DNA of 64,000 bases from Stenotrophobium sp050739895. GTDB lineage: Bacteria > Pseudomonadota > Gammaproteobacteria > Nevskiales > Nevskiaceae. Shown in pieces: positions 27,854-37,344 of this stretch. The translations under genes were made by a program, and so were the position numbers. Numbering within the stretch: the stretch's first letter is position 1; each line of letters begins with the position of its first letter. Location of the stretch: NCBI GenBank assembly GCA_050739895.1, contig JBOICK010000100.1:13496-77495 (forward strand), given 5' to 3'. Below the pieces are notes generated by a model, which worked only from the letters and a program-made list of their open reading frames with translations, did no database searches and was not told the DNA's origin.

Positions 27854-29643
27854 TACATTTTTTCCGGTGCGCTGACGCCGAGCAGTGCCAGACCGTTGCG
27901 CAGCACCTGCCGCGCGGCTGAAATCAATGCCAGGCGCGCGGATTGCAGTTCAGCATCGTCGACGATGAACTTGTGCGCGTTGTAATAGCTGTGGAAAGCG
28001 TCGGCAAGGCCGTCCTTCAGATAGAACGCCAGCGTGTGCGGCTCGTACTCCGCTGCCGCCTTGCGGATGATTTCGGGAAAGCGGTTGATCTGCACCAGCA
28101 GCGCTTTCTCGTGCTCGTTGTCGAGGCGATGCAGTGCCGCAAGCCCGGCTGCTTCGTCATATTTGCCGCCGCGTTCGGCGAACTGCGCGAACACACTGCA
28201 CACGCGCGCGTGCGCGTACTGCACATAGAACACCGGGTTGTCGTTGCTTTGCGAGCGCGCGAGATCGATGTTGAATTCCAGATGCTGTTCGTGCGAACGC
28301 ATCAGGTAGAAGAAGCGCGTAGCGTCGGTGCCGGCTTCATCGATCAGGTCCTGCAAAGTGACGAAGTTGCCGCTGCGCTTTCCCATCTTGCCGGACGACA
28401 GCGTCACGAACTGGATCAGTTGAACGTTGAGCGCGTCCTTGCGGCCGGTCAGCGCCTCAATCGCAGCGCGCACGCGCGCGATGTAGCCGTGATGATCCGC
28501 GCCCCACACGTCCATCAGCAGCGGTGGATAGTCATTTGTCTTTGCACGATCCAGCTTGTCGATGTGATAGGCAAGGTCGTTGCAGAAATAGGTGGCGGCG
28601 CCGTCTGCCTTGATCAGCACGCGATCCTTCTCGTCGCCGAACGCTTCGGTGCGCATCCACAGCGCGCCGTCCTTGTCGTAGGTCAGCCCTTTTTCGGCGA
28701 GACGCGCCAGCGCCTTTTTGACGAAGCCGGTCTCTACCAGCGCTGCTTCGGACGACCATTGATCGAAGCGCACATCAAAGTTCGCCAAGGTTTCACGAAT
28801 TACGCCAAGCTGTTTTTCGAGAGCAAACTCTTTTATCAATTCATAACTATTTCCAAGTAGTTCATGCGCTTTACTGATAAGTGCGTCGAGCTGCTTCTCC
28901 TGAAATCCTTTTAGTGTCTCTGGATCTGTGTCGGGGGTAATTACTTCATTCGACCAAGGCTCGCCATACGCAAAGACGTCTGCGCTTGGTTTGCGAAATT
29001 GCTCTCCGTATTTTTCTCTTAACCTCTCCGCGCATTCGGTGATGTATCCACCAGCGTAGGCGCGAGCCGGAAACGAAATCGATTCGCCAAACATATCGAG
29101 ATAGCGCAACCAGACACTGATCGTCAGTACATCCACCTGACGCCCGGCGTCATTGATGTAGTACTCGCGCCACACCGTCCAGCCGGTGGCGGCGAGCAGG
29201 TTGCAGACCGTGTCGCCATAGGCTGCGCCACGACCGTGGCCGACGTGCATCGGGCCGGTGGGATTGGCGGAGACGAACTCGACCAGGATTTTGCCTTTGC
29301 TGCCGGAATCGTCACGGCCGAATTTGTCGCCGGACTTGAGTACGTCCGCCACCACTGCCTGAAACGCATCGGCGGCGAGAAAGAAATTGATGAAGCCGGG
29401 GCCGGCGATTTCCACTTTGGCGACGCGCGCCGAGGGCGGCAGGTTGTTGACCAGCGCCTGCGCCACCGTGCGCGGCGACTGGCCCAGCGGTTTGGCGATG
29501 ACCAGCGCAAGGTTGCTGGCAAAGTCGCCGTGGCTCTTGTCCTTGGCTGCATCGATCTGGATGCTGTCCGGCGCGCGCAGGTCTTTGCCGGCGAGTAGCG
29601 GTTGCAGCGCGGCGCGCAGCAGGTCTTGCAGGTGGGATTTCAT
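27853..29643 (-). CDS. argS: Arginyl-tRNA synthetase
   Basis: 596 residues, class Ia synthetase that charges tRNA-Arg. The HIGH motif is VGHGRGAAYGD (residues ~130-140), the N-terminal Add-1 tRNA-binding domain precedes it, and the DALR anticodon-binding domain closes the protein. SGKMGKRSGNFVTL replaces the canonical KMSKS, as in most ArgS. Residues ~180-285 are encoded by a clearly lower-GC patch (35-53% in 60-nt blocks, against ~62% in the flanks), while the reading frame and the protein fold signals continue without break. Confidence 0.95.
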   Translation of the reverse strand: MKSHLQDLLRAALQPLLAGKDLRAPDSIQIDAAKDKSHGDFASNLALVIAKPLGQSPRTVAQALVNNLPPSARVAKVEIAGPGFINFFLAADAFQAVVADVLKSGDKFGRDDSGSKGKILVEFVSANPTGPMHVGHGRGAAYGDTVCNLLAATGWTVWREYYINDAGRQVDVLTISVWLRYLDMFGESISFPARAYAGGYITECAERLREKYGEQFRKPSADVFAYGEPWSNEVITPDTDPETLKGFQEKQLDALISKAHELLGNSYELIKEFALEKQLGVIRETLANFDVRFDQWSSEAALVETGFVKKALARLAEKGLTYDKDGALWMRTEAFGDEKDRVLIKADGAATYFCNDLAYHIDKLDRAKTNDYPPLLMDVWGADHHGYIARVRAAIEALTGRKDALNVQLIQFVTLSSGKMGKRSGNFVTLQDLIDEAGTDATRFFYLMRSHEQHLEFNIDLARSQSNDNPVFYVQYAHARVCSVFAQFAERGGKYDEAAGLAALHRLDNEHEKALLVQINRFPEIIRKAAAEYEPHTLAFYLKDGLADAFHSYYNAHKFIVDDAELQSARLALISAARQVLRNGLALLGVSAPEKM

Positions 29644-29710
29644 GAAGATTCAGCAACAACCAAAAAGGAGGCGGATTTTAGCGTGTCATCCCCGCCTGTG
29701 CCGCCATAGC

Positions 29711-30184
29711 CTATGCGACGTAGCGCTGCCCCGGCTTTGCGTTGGCATACCAGGCGTTCAGCTGCGCGACGCCGGGGCTGCCATCGGCCGGCGACCACGC
29801 AGCGAAATCGGCCTCCGCAATCGGTTGGTAGGGGCCATGCTTGACCTCGAAAATCACGCCTCCGGCATCCAGCGAAAGTACCGCATGCCATTGCCCGGCC
29901 GGATTTTCGAGGATGGCGCTGTCTTCGCCCAGCACTTGGCGGTCCGTCACGGTGCCGGCGTCGTCGAAGTGCAGCACGACGAAACGCCCGCGCAGCGGGA
30001 ACAGCAGTTCCCAGGTGTGCGGATGGCGGTGCGGGCGCACGTAGGTATCCGGCTCCATCGCGATTGCGAGGCGCTGCACCGGGTCGGACAGTTCGCCGTG
30101 GAGATTGAGATTGGCGCGCAGGCGCGGCGAAGCCAGTGCGCGGGCCGAAAGCCCGGCGAGGGCGTGGGTGGAGATCTGTTTCAT
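29711..30184 (-). CDS. WbuC-like cupin-fold metalloprotein
   Basis: 157 residues. The cupin metal site reads YVRPHRHPHTWELL (two or three His plus Glu) with a second strand GQWHAVLSLD. R-ANLN-H near residue 25 and the (I)FEVKHGPY segment match the WbuC family, small cupins often near O-antigen genes but with no established reaction. No polysaccharide genes are adjacent. Stop lies ~67 nt from the argS start, so transcription could continue into argS. Confidence 0.8.
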   Translation of the reverse strand: MKQISTHALAGLSARALASPRLRANLNLHGELSDPVQRLAIAMEPDTYVRPHRHPHTWELLFPLRGRFVVLHFDDAGTVTDRQVLGEDSAILENPAGQWHAVLSLDAGGVIFEVKHGPYQPIAEADFAAWSPADGSPGVAQLNAWYANAKPGQRYVA

Positions 30185-30226
30185 GTGCGCATTCTAAAGA
30201 GTTTGCCGCCGCTATAATTCGTCGCG

Positions 30227-30907
30227 ATGACTTCCAAGCTGCCCTCCTGGGTCGAGACCGGCGCCTTCCTGCTGGCGCTCAATGCCGGTATCGTCAACGG
30301 CATCGGCCTGCTGGGATTCCAGCACCAGTCGGTGTCGCACATGAGCGGCACCTCGACGCAGGTCGGGCTGGAAATCGTGCGCGGTAATGGCGGCGAAGTC
30401 GCGCACCTCGCGCTGGTGCTGTTGTCGTTTCTGGCCGGCGCGCTGCTCAGCGGCTTCATCATCCAGGACGTCGCGCTGCGTCTGGGGCGTCGCTACAGCT
30501 TCGCGCTGTTTTGCGAGTCGGCGTTCCTGCTGACCTCGATGCTGCTGCTCAACCACGGCATTGCGCAGGGCGACTACTGGGCCTCCGCCGCCTGCGGCCT
30601 GCAGAACGCCATGGTCACGACTTACAGCGGCGCGATCTTGCGCACCACGCATGTTACCGGCACCTTCACCGATCTGGGCATCTCGCTGGGTCACATGCTG
30701 CGCGGCATCCGCGTCGATCGTCGGCGCATCACGCTATATCTGCTGCTGATCGCCGGCTTCATCAGCGGCGGCGTGGTCGGCGCCTACACCTACCTGCGTG
30801 AGGGTTACTCCGCGTTCGGAATTCCGGTCGTGCTGACCGCCGCGCTGTCGGTATCCTATTGGGCTTATCGCTACCGGCAACAATCGCTGCCTCAGAACAG
30901 GTCGTAA
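30227..30907 (+). CDS. YoaK/DUF1275 family membrane protein
   Basis: 226 residues with about six hydrophobic segments; MSGTSTQVG and THVTGTFTDLG are the two conserved DUF1275 signatures. Function in the family is unsettled; transport has been suggested. The 3' end overlaps that of priA by 16 nt (convergent). Confidence 0.85.
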   Translation: MTSKLPSWVETGAFLLALNAGIVNGIGLLGFQHQSVSHMSGTSTQVGLEIVRGNGGEVAHLALVLLSFLAGALLSGFIIQDVALRLGRRYSFALFCESAFLLTSMLLLNHGIAQGDYWASAACGLQNAMVTTYSGAILRTTHVTGTFTDLGISLGHMLRGIRVDRRRITLYLLLIAGFISGGVVGAYTYLREGYSAFGIPVVLTAALSVSYWAYRYRQQSLPQNRS

Positions 30908-33069
30908 GGATCCACGTCCAGCGACCAGCGCACCTGCCGCGCCGCCGGTAGCGCGTCAATTTGTGGCATCCATGCAGCAAGCGCCTTTTGCAGGATGGAG
31001 CGGCTGGCGCACTGCACCAGCAGTTGCGCGCGCACATGGCCGGCACGGCGTTCCATCGTTGCGGGTATCGGATCGGAGACGCGCACACGCTTGTCGCTTG
31101 CCATCAGCCCACTCTGCGCTTGCGTGAGGAAGGTCATCGCTGCACCCGGCTTGGTCGATTCCGCACGAAGCAGTGCCAGGTGCGCGTAGGGCGGCAAGCC
31201 GGTGATGCGACGCTCTTCCAGCAGCGAATCGCACAACGCGTCGTAACCGCCCTCGACCAATTTACGTAGCAGCGGATGCTGCGGCTCGTGGGTTTGCAGA
31301 ATCACTTCGCCGGACTGCGCGCCGCGCCCGGCACGGCCCGCGACCTGCGTCACCAGTTGGCCCATGCGCTCGATCGCTCGGAAGTCGCTGCCATAGAGGG
31401 CTTGGTCGGCGCTGACGATGCCGACCAGCGACAATCCGGCGAAGTCGTGGCCCTTGGCCAGCACCTGCGTGCCGACGAGGATATGGATGGCGCCGCTGCG
31501 GATGTCTGCGAGCAGGCGTTCCAGTTCGCCGGCGCGGCGCAGGCGGTCGGAATCGAAGCGCTCGACGCGATGCATTGGAAATCTTGCGCGCAAGGCTTCT
31601 TCGACCCGCTCCGTGCCCTGGCCCAGCGCGACCAGATTCTTCGACGTACAGGATGGGCAATTCACAGGCGCCACCTGCTGCGCGCCGCAGTGGTGACAGA
31701 TCATGCGCGAGCGGCCGCGGTGCAGGGTCAGGTGCGCATCGCATTGGCTGCACGGCGCGCTCCAGCCGCAGTCGTGGCACAGCAGCACCGGCGCGTAGCC
31801 ACGGCGGTTGATGAACAGCAACACTTGTCCGCTCTGATCGAGATGGCGGCCGACCGCTTCCAGCAGTGGTGGCGACAGACCGTGGTCGAGCGTGCGGCCG
31901 CGCACGTCCAGCGCCTGCACGCGCGGCGGCGCGTCGAGGCGCACGCGCGAGGTCAGCCGCAGATGCTGGTAGCGGCCTTGCTGTGCGTTGTGCAACGTCT
32001 CCAGTGATGGCGTGGCGCTGCCCAGAACGACCGGAATTTTCAGCCGCTGCGCGCGCAGGATCGCGAGGTCACGCGCGCAGTAGCGGAAACCGTCCTGCTG
32101 CTTGAACGAGACATCGTGCTCTTCGTCCACCACCACCAGGCCGAGTTTGGCGAAAGGCACGAACACCGCCGAGCGCGTGCCGACGATGATGCGTGCGCGG
32201 CCGGCGCGTGCGCGCAGCCAGGCGTCGGCACGCTCGTTTTCACTCATGCCGGAATGGAAGCTGAGCACGTCTGTACCGAAGCGCCGCTGGAAGCGCTCCG
32301 TGAGTTGCGGCGCGAGGCCGATTTCCGGCACCAGCACCAGCACCTGTTCGCCGCGTGCGAGTGCGTCCGCCGCCAGTTGCAGATAAACCTCGGTCTTGCC
32401 GCTGCCGGTGACGCCGGCAAGCAGGGTTGCGGAGAATTGGCCGGCGGATGCGCGCAAGGCGTCGACTGCAGCGGACTGTTCTGCGGTCAGTGCTGGCGCG
32501 ATTTCTGCTTGAACCAGCGCTGCCGTCAGTGGCACGTCTTCTATCCATCCGGCGGCCAGCGCCTTGCGCAATGGCGCAGCGGATGCGGGCAACGCGGCCA
32601 GAATTTCGGCGCGGGTCTGCTGCGTGGGCACCAGATGCTGCAACAGCGCGCGCTGCGCACTGGCGCGGGCGGACAAGGCGGGCAGCGCGGCCCGGCCAGC
32701 GGCAGTGATGGCCAGCGCGCTGGCGTCATGAATTTCGCCTGCATCTCCCCGGCGCAGCGGCCCGGGCAACGCGGCGGACAGGACTTCGCCCAGCGGATAT
32801 TGGTAGTAGTCTGCCGCCCAGCGGCACAGCGCCCAGACATCTGGCGGGAACACTGGTTCGTCATCCAGCACCGCTTCGATAAATTTGTAGTCATGTGCCG
32901 GCTGGCTTTCCGTGCGCGGCGCGCTGGCCACCACACCGACCAGTCGCCGACGGCCAAACGGCACGCGCACGCGCACGCCCGGACGCAGCCGCGCTCCTGC
33001 CGGCACGCGGTAATCAAACAGCCGGTAAACCGGTGCCGGCACCGCTACCGCAACGATCTCCAGGGTCAT
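30892..33069 (-). CDS. priA: Primosomal replication-restart helicase PriA
   Basis: 725 residues from MTLEIVAV (AAGG seven nt upstream); a 26-residue extension is open but unlike the family. The N-terminal 3'-DNA-binding domain (FDYRVPAG ... RVRVPFGRR) is followed by Walker A GVTGSGKTEVYLQ, DEEH box (VVDEEHDVSFKQQDG), eight zinc-binding cysteines in C-x2-C patterns (LCHDCGWSAPCSQCDAH, CHHCGAQ, CPSC) and the C-terminal helicase motifs (GTQVLAKGHDF, QVAGRAGRG). It reloads the replisome at collapsed forks. Confidence 0.96.
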   Translation of the reverse strand: MTLEIVAVAVPAPVYRLFDYRVPAGARLRPGVRVRVPFGRRRLVGVVASAPRTESQPAHDYKFIEAVLDDEPVFPPDVWALCRWAADYYQYPLGEVLSAALPGPLRRGDAGEIHDASALAITAAGRAALPALSARASAQRALLQHLVPTQQTRAEILAALPASAAPLRKALAAGWIEDVPLTAALVQAEIAPALTAEQSAAVDALRASAGQFSATLLAGVTGSGKTEVYLQLAADALARGEQVLVLVPEIGLAPQLTERFQRRFGTDVLSFHSGMSENERADAWLRARAGRARIIVGTRSAVFVPFAKLGLVVVDEEHDVSFKQQDGFRYCARDLAILRAQRLKIPVVLGSATPSLETLHNAQQGRYQHLRLTSRVRLDAPPRVQALDVRGRTLDHGLSPPLLEAVGRHLDQSGQVLLFINRRGYAPVLLCHDCGWSAPCSQCDAHLTLHRGRSRMICHHCGAQQVAPVNCPSCTSKNLVALGQGTERVEEALRARFPMHRVERFDSDRLRRAGELERLLADIRSGAIHILVGTQVLAKGHDFAGLSLVGIVSADQALYGSDFRAIERMGQLVTQVAGRAGRGAQSGEVILQTHEPQHPLLRKLVEGGYDALCDSLLEERRITGLPPYAHLALLRAESTKPGAAMTFLTQAQSGLMASDKRVRVSDPIPATMERRAGHVRAQLLVQCASRSILQKALAAWMPQIDALPAARQVRWSLDVDPYDLF

Positions 33070-33633
33070 GCGTGACCTTGTGGATAAGCGTGTGAACACA
33101 TTTGTTGCATGCTTGCGGCAAGTGCCATTTCCCGAGCCTCCAAACACAGAAATTCATCAAGAAATATAAATAAATCAATAAAAATCATGTAATTGAAAAA
33201 TAATTTGAATGCGCTGTCAGAAACAGGGCTTGACCTGCTTATTTGCATATGGCTGCCACATCGCTGTGGACAAGGTCGCCGCGATCGAGGCATGGGCATT
33301 GCGTTAACCGCACTCCCCTGCGGTGATGACCAGGAAAAGCGCTGGCCTGTGGAAGTGTCGCCAGCATGCCCGAAATCTGCTGCCCGCTCTGTGGCATGGG
33401 AAGAAATATTTGTTATTATTTATATAATATACATTTATATAGTATATAATAAATAACGCCATCAAGGTAATAAACAATGACAGCGGGTGACGCCTTATGT
33501 TGATACGGCGCTGCAAATCGTTCGGTCCGCATCGCGCCAGCGATGGCTGCGTTACAGTCGCGCTGGCCATTCATTCATCGGGAATCCGCTTGTCTCGCCC
33601 ACACACATTGACCGCCTGCTGCCGGGATGTCGC
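33070..33633. other. Long divergent intergenic region
   Basis: About 560 nt between the divergent priA and DMT-permease genes. It contains an AT-rich stretch at ~33155-33200, the AT-core element copy D, and otherwise ordinary sequence. I found no credible ORF, tRNA or terminator. Promoters for both flanking genes should lie here, but I cannot place them with confidence. Confidence 0.6.
33380..33490. repeat. AT-core symmetric element, copy D
   Basis: Ends CTGCCCGCT and AGCGGGTGA. Left spacer is 23 nt (33389-33411), the only departure from 24; the core is again exactly 46 nt, GTT...AAC (33412-33457), and the right spacer is 24 nt (33458-33481). Its core is the best palindrome of the family: 18 of 23 positions pair across the dyad, including runs of 6, 7 and 4. 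Confidence 0.82.
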
Positions 33634-34527
33634 TTGAGCGTCGCGACGCCAGCGGCGCGCGCGGCGCTCCCTGCGCTGGTGGCCGGCGCGGTGTTCATCG
33701 GCTTCGCGCCGATTTTCGTGCGTCTCACCGATGTCGGCTACACCGCCTGCGCGTTCTGGCGCGTGGCGCTGGCGCTACCGGTACTGCTGTTGTGGTTGCG
33801 GCCTGGAACGGGGGCGGAGAGAGTGATCCGTCCCGGCATCGCCTGGCTGTGGCTGGCGGGACTGTTCTTCGCCGCGGATCTGGCGGTCTGGCACCAGTCC
33901 ATCCGCTACACCTCGGTCGCCAACGCCACACTCATGGCGAATCTCGCGCCGGTGTTTGTCACGCTTGCCAGCTTCGCGTTTTTCGGTGAGCGATTCCGCG
34001 TAGCGTTCCTCGCCGGGATCGCGCTCGCCATCGGCGGCGCCGCAGTGCTGGTCTCCAATAGCCTGCGTCTGGGCGGGGAGTCCGCTACCGGTGATCTGCT
34101 CGGCGTGTTGTCGGCGGTGTTCTACTCCGGCTACATCATCGGCATCGCGCGTGCGCGACAGCGGTTCACTGCCGCAGAGTCGCTGTTCTGGAGCACGCTG
34201 GCTTCGGCCTGCGCCCTGCTGCCGCTGGCATGGTTACTGGGCGACAGTTTCTGGCCGCAGTCGCGGCAGGGCTGGGCGGTGCTGCTGGGCCTCGCATTAC
34301 TTTCACAGTCGGCCGGGCAGGGCCTGATCGCCTACGCGCTGGCACACCTGCGGCCGGCGTTTTCCGCGGTTGGCCTGCTGGTGCAGCCGGTGGCGGCGGC
34401 GGTGCTGGCATGGTGGCTGCTGGCAGAACCCTTGGGTGCGCGTCAGGCGGCGGGAGCGGCAATCGTGCTCGCCGGTATCGTCATTTGCCGATTGACGATG
34501 GCTGCATCCAAAGCAAGCACCAACTGA
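33634..34527 (+). CDS. DMT-superfamily (EamA) permease
   Basis: 297 residues if started at the TTG of LSVATPAARA, which has GGGA eight nt upstream; the frame stays open another 49 codons upstream but that part looks untranslated and overlaps the element region. About ten TM helices in two EamA repeats: first with FAPIFVRLTDVG, WRVALALPVL and YTSVANATLMANLAPVF, second with GVLSAVFYSGYIIG and QGLIAYALAHL. Members export amino acids or other metabolites; substrate unknown. Confidence 0.85.
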   Translation: MSVATPAARAALPALVAGAVFIGFAPIFVRLTDVGYTACAFWRVALALPVLLLWLRPGTGAERVIRPGIAWLWLAGLFFAADLAVWHQSIRYTSVANATLMANLAPVFVTLASFAFFGERFRVAFLAGIALAIGGAAVLVSNSLRLGGESATGDLLGVLSAVFYSGYIIGIARARQRFTAAESLFWSTLASACALLPLAWLLGDSFWPQSRQGWAVLLGLALLSQSAGQGLIAYALAHLRPAFSAVGLLVQPVAAAVLAWWLLAEPLGARQAAGAAIVLAGIVICRLTMAASKASTN

Positions 34528-34557
34528 TAATGCCGGAGCGCCAGTGATATTGCTGCG

Positions 34558-34902
34558 CTAGACGTTTTTCTTGATGCGCCGCCTGGGGCCTGAAGTCTTG
34601 GGTGATTTTTGCGCCAGTACCTGCGCCACGTCATGACCTTCTTCCAGGTTTTCGAACTGGTCAGAAATCAACTGGCCGATTTCGCGATTGATGCGGCGGA
34701 TGGCGTCGTAGACCATTCCGATGCTGCGGCGCTGTTTCTCGCGCAGGTTGAGGCGGTCGTCGGTGAGCAGGCCGCTGCGCTCCAGCGCTTCGAACGGCAG
34801 TTCGGCGATAAATTGATGCACCTGTTCCACCGAGGTTGCGCCGCGGTCGACGGCTTCCTGAATCATGTCCTTGAGCAGTTCGAGCCGTTGCAGGTTTTTC
34901 AC
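34558..34902 (-). CDS. Small conserved-looking hypothetical protein
   Basis: 114 residues from GTG (VKNLQRLELL), chosen because GGAG lies 7 nt upstream; the ORF can extend 29 codons but into the region before the neighbouring hydrolase's end. Largely alpha-helical and charged with a basic tail (GPRRRIKKNV). Segments VEQVHQFIAELPFEALE and MVYDAIRRINREIGQLISD suggest a helical bundle. No signal peptide or known catalytic motif. I do not recognise its function. Confidence 0.65.
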   Translation of the reverse strand: MKNLQRLELLKDMIQEAVDRGATSVEQVHQFIAELPFEALERSGLLTDDRLNLREKQRRSIGMVYDAIRRINREIGQLISDQFENLEEGHDVAQVLAQKSPKTSGPRRRIKKNV

Positions 34903-34951
34903 AGGTTTCTCCGGGTGATGTGGGCGGAGTATATCGGGACGCGATGCGAAA

Positions 34952-36178
34952 TCAGTCGCGCAGCCAGCCCAGGATTCGTTCGCCGACATCCTGGCGGCGC
35001 AGCAGATCCCAGTGATTCATGCCGTAGTAGAGCGCCTGATTCAACGGTGCAAAATCCAGGTGTCTGACGGGATCGGCATGCCGACCGAGGGCGCTGTCCA
35101 CCAATACCAGTCCGTCGCCAAGAATTTTGTCGTTGAGGTCGCCGGGCCGCTTGCCGGTGGTCGCGGCAATGGCGTAACAGTGGACGCCCTGCGGCAGCGG
35201 CACGAACTGGCGGGTGTCGTCGTGGCGCTCGAAGCGACCGTAGGCCTGCCAGTCCTCGTCGAGCAGATTGCTGTGCCGCAGGTCGGTAACGCCGGCGCTG
35301 CGCAGCATGCCGAGTCGCGCCAACGGTGCGGCAAACGGGATGCGTGCGACGCTGACCTGCAGCCAGTTGCCGCTGCGCTCCATCGGCGCGCCGTGGTGCG
35401 GTGTGCCGAGAAACACGATGTTCTTCAGTGGCCGCAGCCAGCCATGACTGGCCTGCGCGCCGTAGTGGCAGGCACTGCGCGCGAGCAGTCCGCCCATGCT
35501 GTGGCCGAGCAGGGTCAGTTCCTCGACCGGCACCGGCCAGTGCTGAACCAGTTGTTCCAATTGCTCGGCAAATTCGCGGCCATTGTTGGAGATATGCCGG
35601 CCGCTGTTGTAGTGCAGATGCACCGCCGTATAGCTGAGCTTGGCGGCGAGCATGTCGCCGTGGTTGTAGCCTTCGGCGTCTGACCACTGCAGATCATTCA
35701 TGCACAGGCCATGCACCTGCACCAGCAGTTTTCCGCTGGCTGCGGGAATGGCCGCATGCAGAGCGTCAGTATCCAGTGCCAGCGCTTCGCCGTGACGGCG
35801 AAAGCGCATGTTCAGCGCCAGCGGATTGCTGGTGGCTTCGAGGTGGTCACCGATCACGCCATTGACCGCCGCGACCAGTGCCTCGCGTGCAGCAGAGGAT
35901 GGCGCGGCGGCGCAATTTTTTTCGATGGCTATAACGACTGCCGCAAGCGTCAGGTCCAGACCGACGCCGACACCGCTGGCAATGGTGCGGATGCTGGAAT
36001 AGACCAGTCCGGTGATGCCGCGGGTGTGGCCTTCGAGCGGTTTGATCAGGGCCAAAGGCGCGCGTGAAATATTGAGATGGATGCCCTCGACGATATCGGT
36101 GGTGCGCAGTACTGCGTCTACCGCCAGCTTGCTGTAGCCGCGAACATCAGCAGCTCGCACATGAGCACCCTCCGTCAT
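34952..36178 (-). CDS. Alpha/beta-hydrolase, lipase-like
   Basis: 408 residues. The hydrolase fold occupies residues ~140-405: oxyanion strand LLVQVHGLCMND, nucleophile elbow LLGHSMGGLL, and a C-terminal histidine (YGMNHWDLL). HH in FLGTPHHGAPME is typical of PGAP1/lipase-like enzymes. The N-terminal ~135 residues are helical and glycine-rich (TRGITGLVYSSIRTIASGVGVG), perhaps membrane-associated; no cleavable signal is evident. AGGAG lies upstream of the ATG. Acyl-ester substrates are likely but unspecified. Confidence 0.82.
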   Translation of the reverse strand: MTEGAHVRAADVRGYSKLAVDAVLRTTDIVEGIHLNISRAPLALIKPLEGHTRGITGLVYSSIRTIASGVGVGLDLTLAAVVIAIEKNCAAAPSSAAREALVAAVNGVIGDHLEATSNPLALNMRFRRHGEALALDTDALHAAIPAASGKLLVQVHGLCMNDLQWSDAEGYNHGDMLAAKLSYTAVHLHYNSGRHISNNGREFAEQLEQLVQHWPVPVEELTLLGHSMGGLLARSACHYGAQASHGWLRPLKNIVFLGTPHHGAPMERSGNWLQVSVARIPFAAPLARLGMLRSAGVTDLRHSNLLDEDWQAYGRFERHDDTRQFVPLPQGVHCYAIAATTGKRPGDLNDKILGDGLVLVDSALGRHADPVRHLDFAPLNQALYYGMNHWDLLRRQDVGERILGWLRD

Positions 36179-36229
36179 CGCCCTTCTCCTGTCACCCGCG
36201 TATCAGGCTAGTGTGCAGCACGTCGCCGA

Positions 36230-37330
36230 TCAAGCCGCCAGCGGCAGTGTCACAGCATTCATTGCAGGCTTGCCGGTTTTGCGCAAGGGCAGCGACAGCT
36301 TGGCGATGCGCTTCCAGGTCGACAGCGTCTGGGCGGCGAACGAACCGGTGTTGTAAGGCAGGCCATGCTTTTCGCAGATCGCGCGCACTTCCGGTGAGAT
36401 TTCGGCGTAACGGTGCGCCGGCAAATCCGGGAACAGGTGGTGCTCGATCTGGAAGCGGAGATTGCCGCTCATGATGTGCATCAGCCTGCCGCCGCTGAAG
36501 TTGGCCGAACCCAGCAGCTGGCGCACATACCACTGGCCGCGCGTTTCGTTTTCGATCACCGATTCTGGAAACTGCTCGACGTCCTCCGGGAAGTGGCCGT
36601 TGAAGATCACCGCGCAGGCCCAAACGTTGCGCGCGAAGTTGGCGGCGACATTGCCGGCGAACACCAGCGGCGCCAGCGGGCCGGCCAGCAGCGGGAACAT
36701 CACATAATCTTTCTTCAACTGCTTCTTCATCTTCGCCCACATCGGCTTGAATTCTTCCTTGATCTGCGCCTTGGTCTTGGTCTTGTAGATCAGCGCCTCT
36801 TCAATGTGGAGGTTCTGCACGGCGACGAAGTGCTGGAAGAAGGTGTGCAGGATCACCGTCAGCGGCAGGTTGGCGAGAAAGCGCGGCTCCCACTTCTGCT
36901 CTTCGGACATGCGCAGCAGGCCATAGCCGATGTCGTGGTCCTTGTTGAGTACGTTGGTGTAGGTGTGATGCTCGTAGTTATGGGTCTGTTTCCAGTTCTT
37001 GGCGGTGTCGGCACTGTCCCAGTCGAAGGTCTTCGAGTTCAGCGCGGCATCGCCCATCCAGTCGTACTGGCCGTGCATGACGTTGTGGCCGATTTCCATG
37101 TTGTCGAGAATCTTTGACGCCGACAGCGCCGCCACGCCCAGTGGCCATGCGGGCGGGATCATCAGCATCACGCGGCCGCCGACTTCGAGCTGGCGCTGGC
37201 GCTTGACCAGCTTGCGGATGTAGTTGGCATCGCGTTCGCCGAGATCGGCACGCACGCGGTTGCGGATGGCGTCGAATTCGGCGCCGATCTGCTGGAACTG
37301 TTCCGGGGTCAATTTGCTGAAGATGCTCAT
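36230..37330 (-). CDS. desB: Membrane fatty-acyl desaturase (DesB type)
   Basis: 366 residues with hydrophobic pairs typical of di-iron membrane desaturases and the three histidine boxes: HNVMHGQYD, HNYEHHTY and IEHHLFPDL. In Pseudomonas aeruginosa, DesB is an inducible acyl-CoA delta-9 desaturase that takes electrons from DesC and is repressed by DesT. The same three genes sit together here (desC 14 nt upstream, desT divergent), which supports the assignment. AGGAG lies 8 nt before the ATG. Confidence 0.92.
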   Translation of the reverse strand: MSIFSKLTPEQFQQIGAEFDAIRNRVRADLGERDANYIRKLVKRQRQLEVGGRVMLMIPPAWPLGVAALSASKILDNMEIGHNVMHGQYDWMGDAALNSKTFDWDSADTAKNWKQTHNYEHHTYTNVLNKDHDIGYGLLRMSEEQKWEPRFLANLPLTVILHTFFQHFVAVQNLHIEEALIYKTKTKAQIKEEFKPMWAKMKKQLKKDYVMFPLLAGPLAPLVFAGNVAANFARNVWACAVIFNGHFPEDVEQFPESVIENETRGQWYVRQLLGSANFSGGRLMHIMSGNLRFQIEHHLFPDLPAHRYAEISPEVRAICEKHGLPYNTGSFAAQTLSTWKRIAKLSLPLRKTGKPAMNAVTLPLAA

Positions 37331-37344
37331 GATGGGTGCTCCTG

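Noticed and set aside
33155..33205. Sixth AT-core element
   Set aside because: AT-rich but without GTT/AAC boundaries at 46 nt and without CCCGCT/AGCGGG ends.
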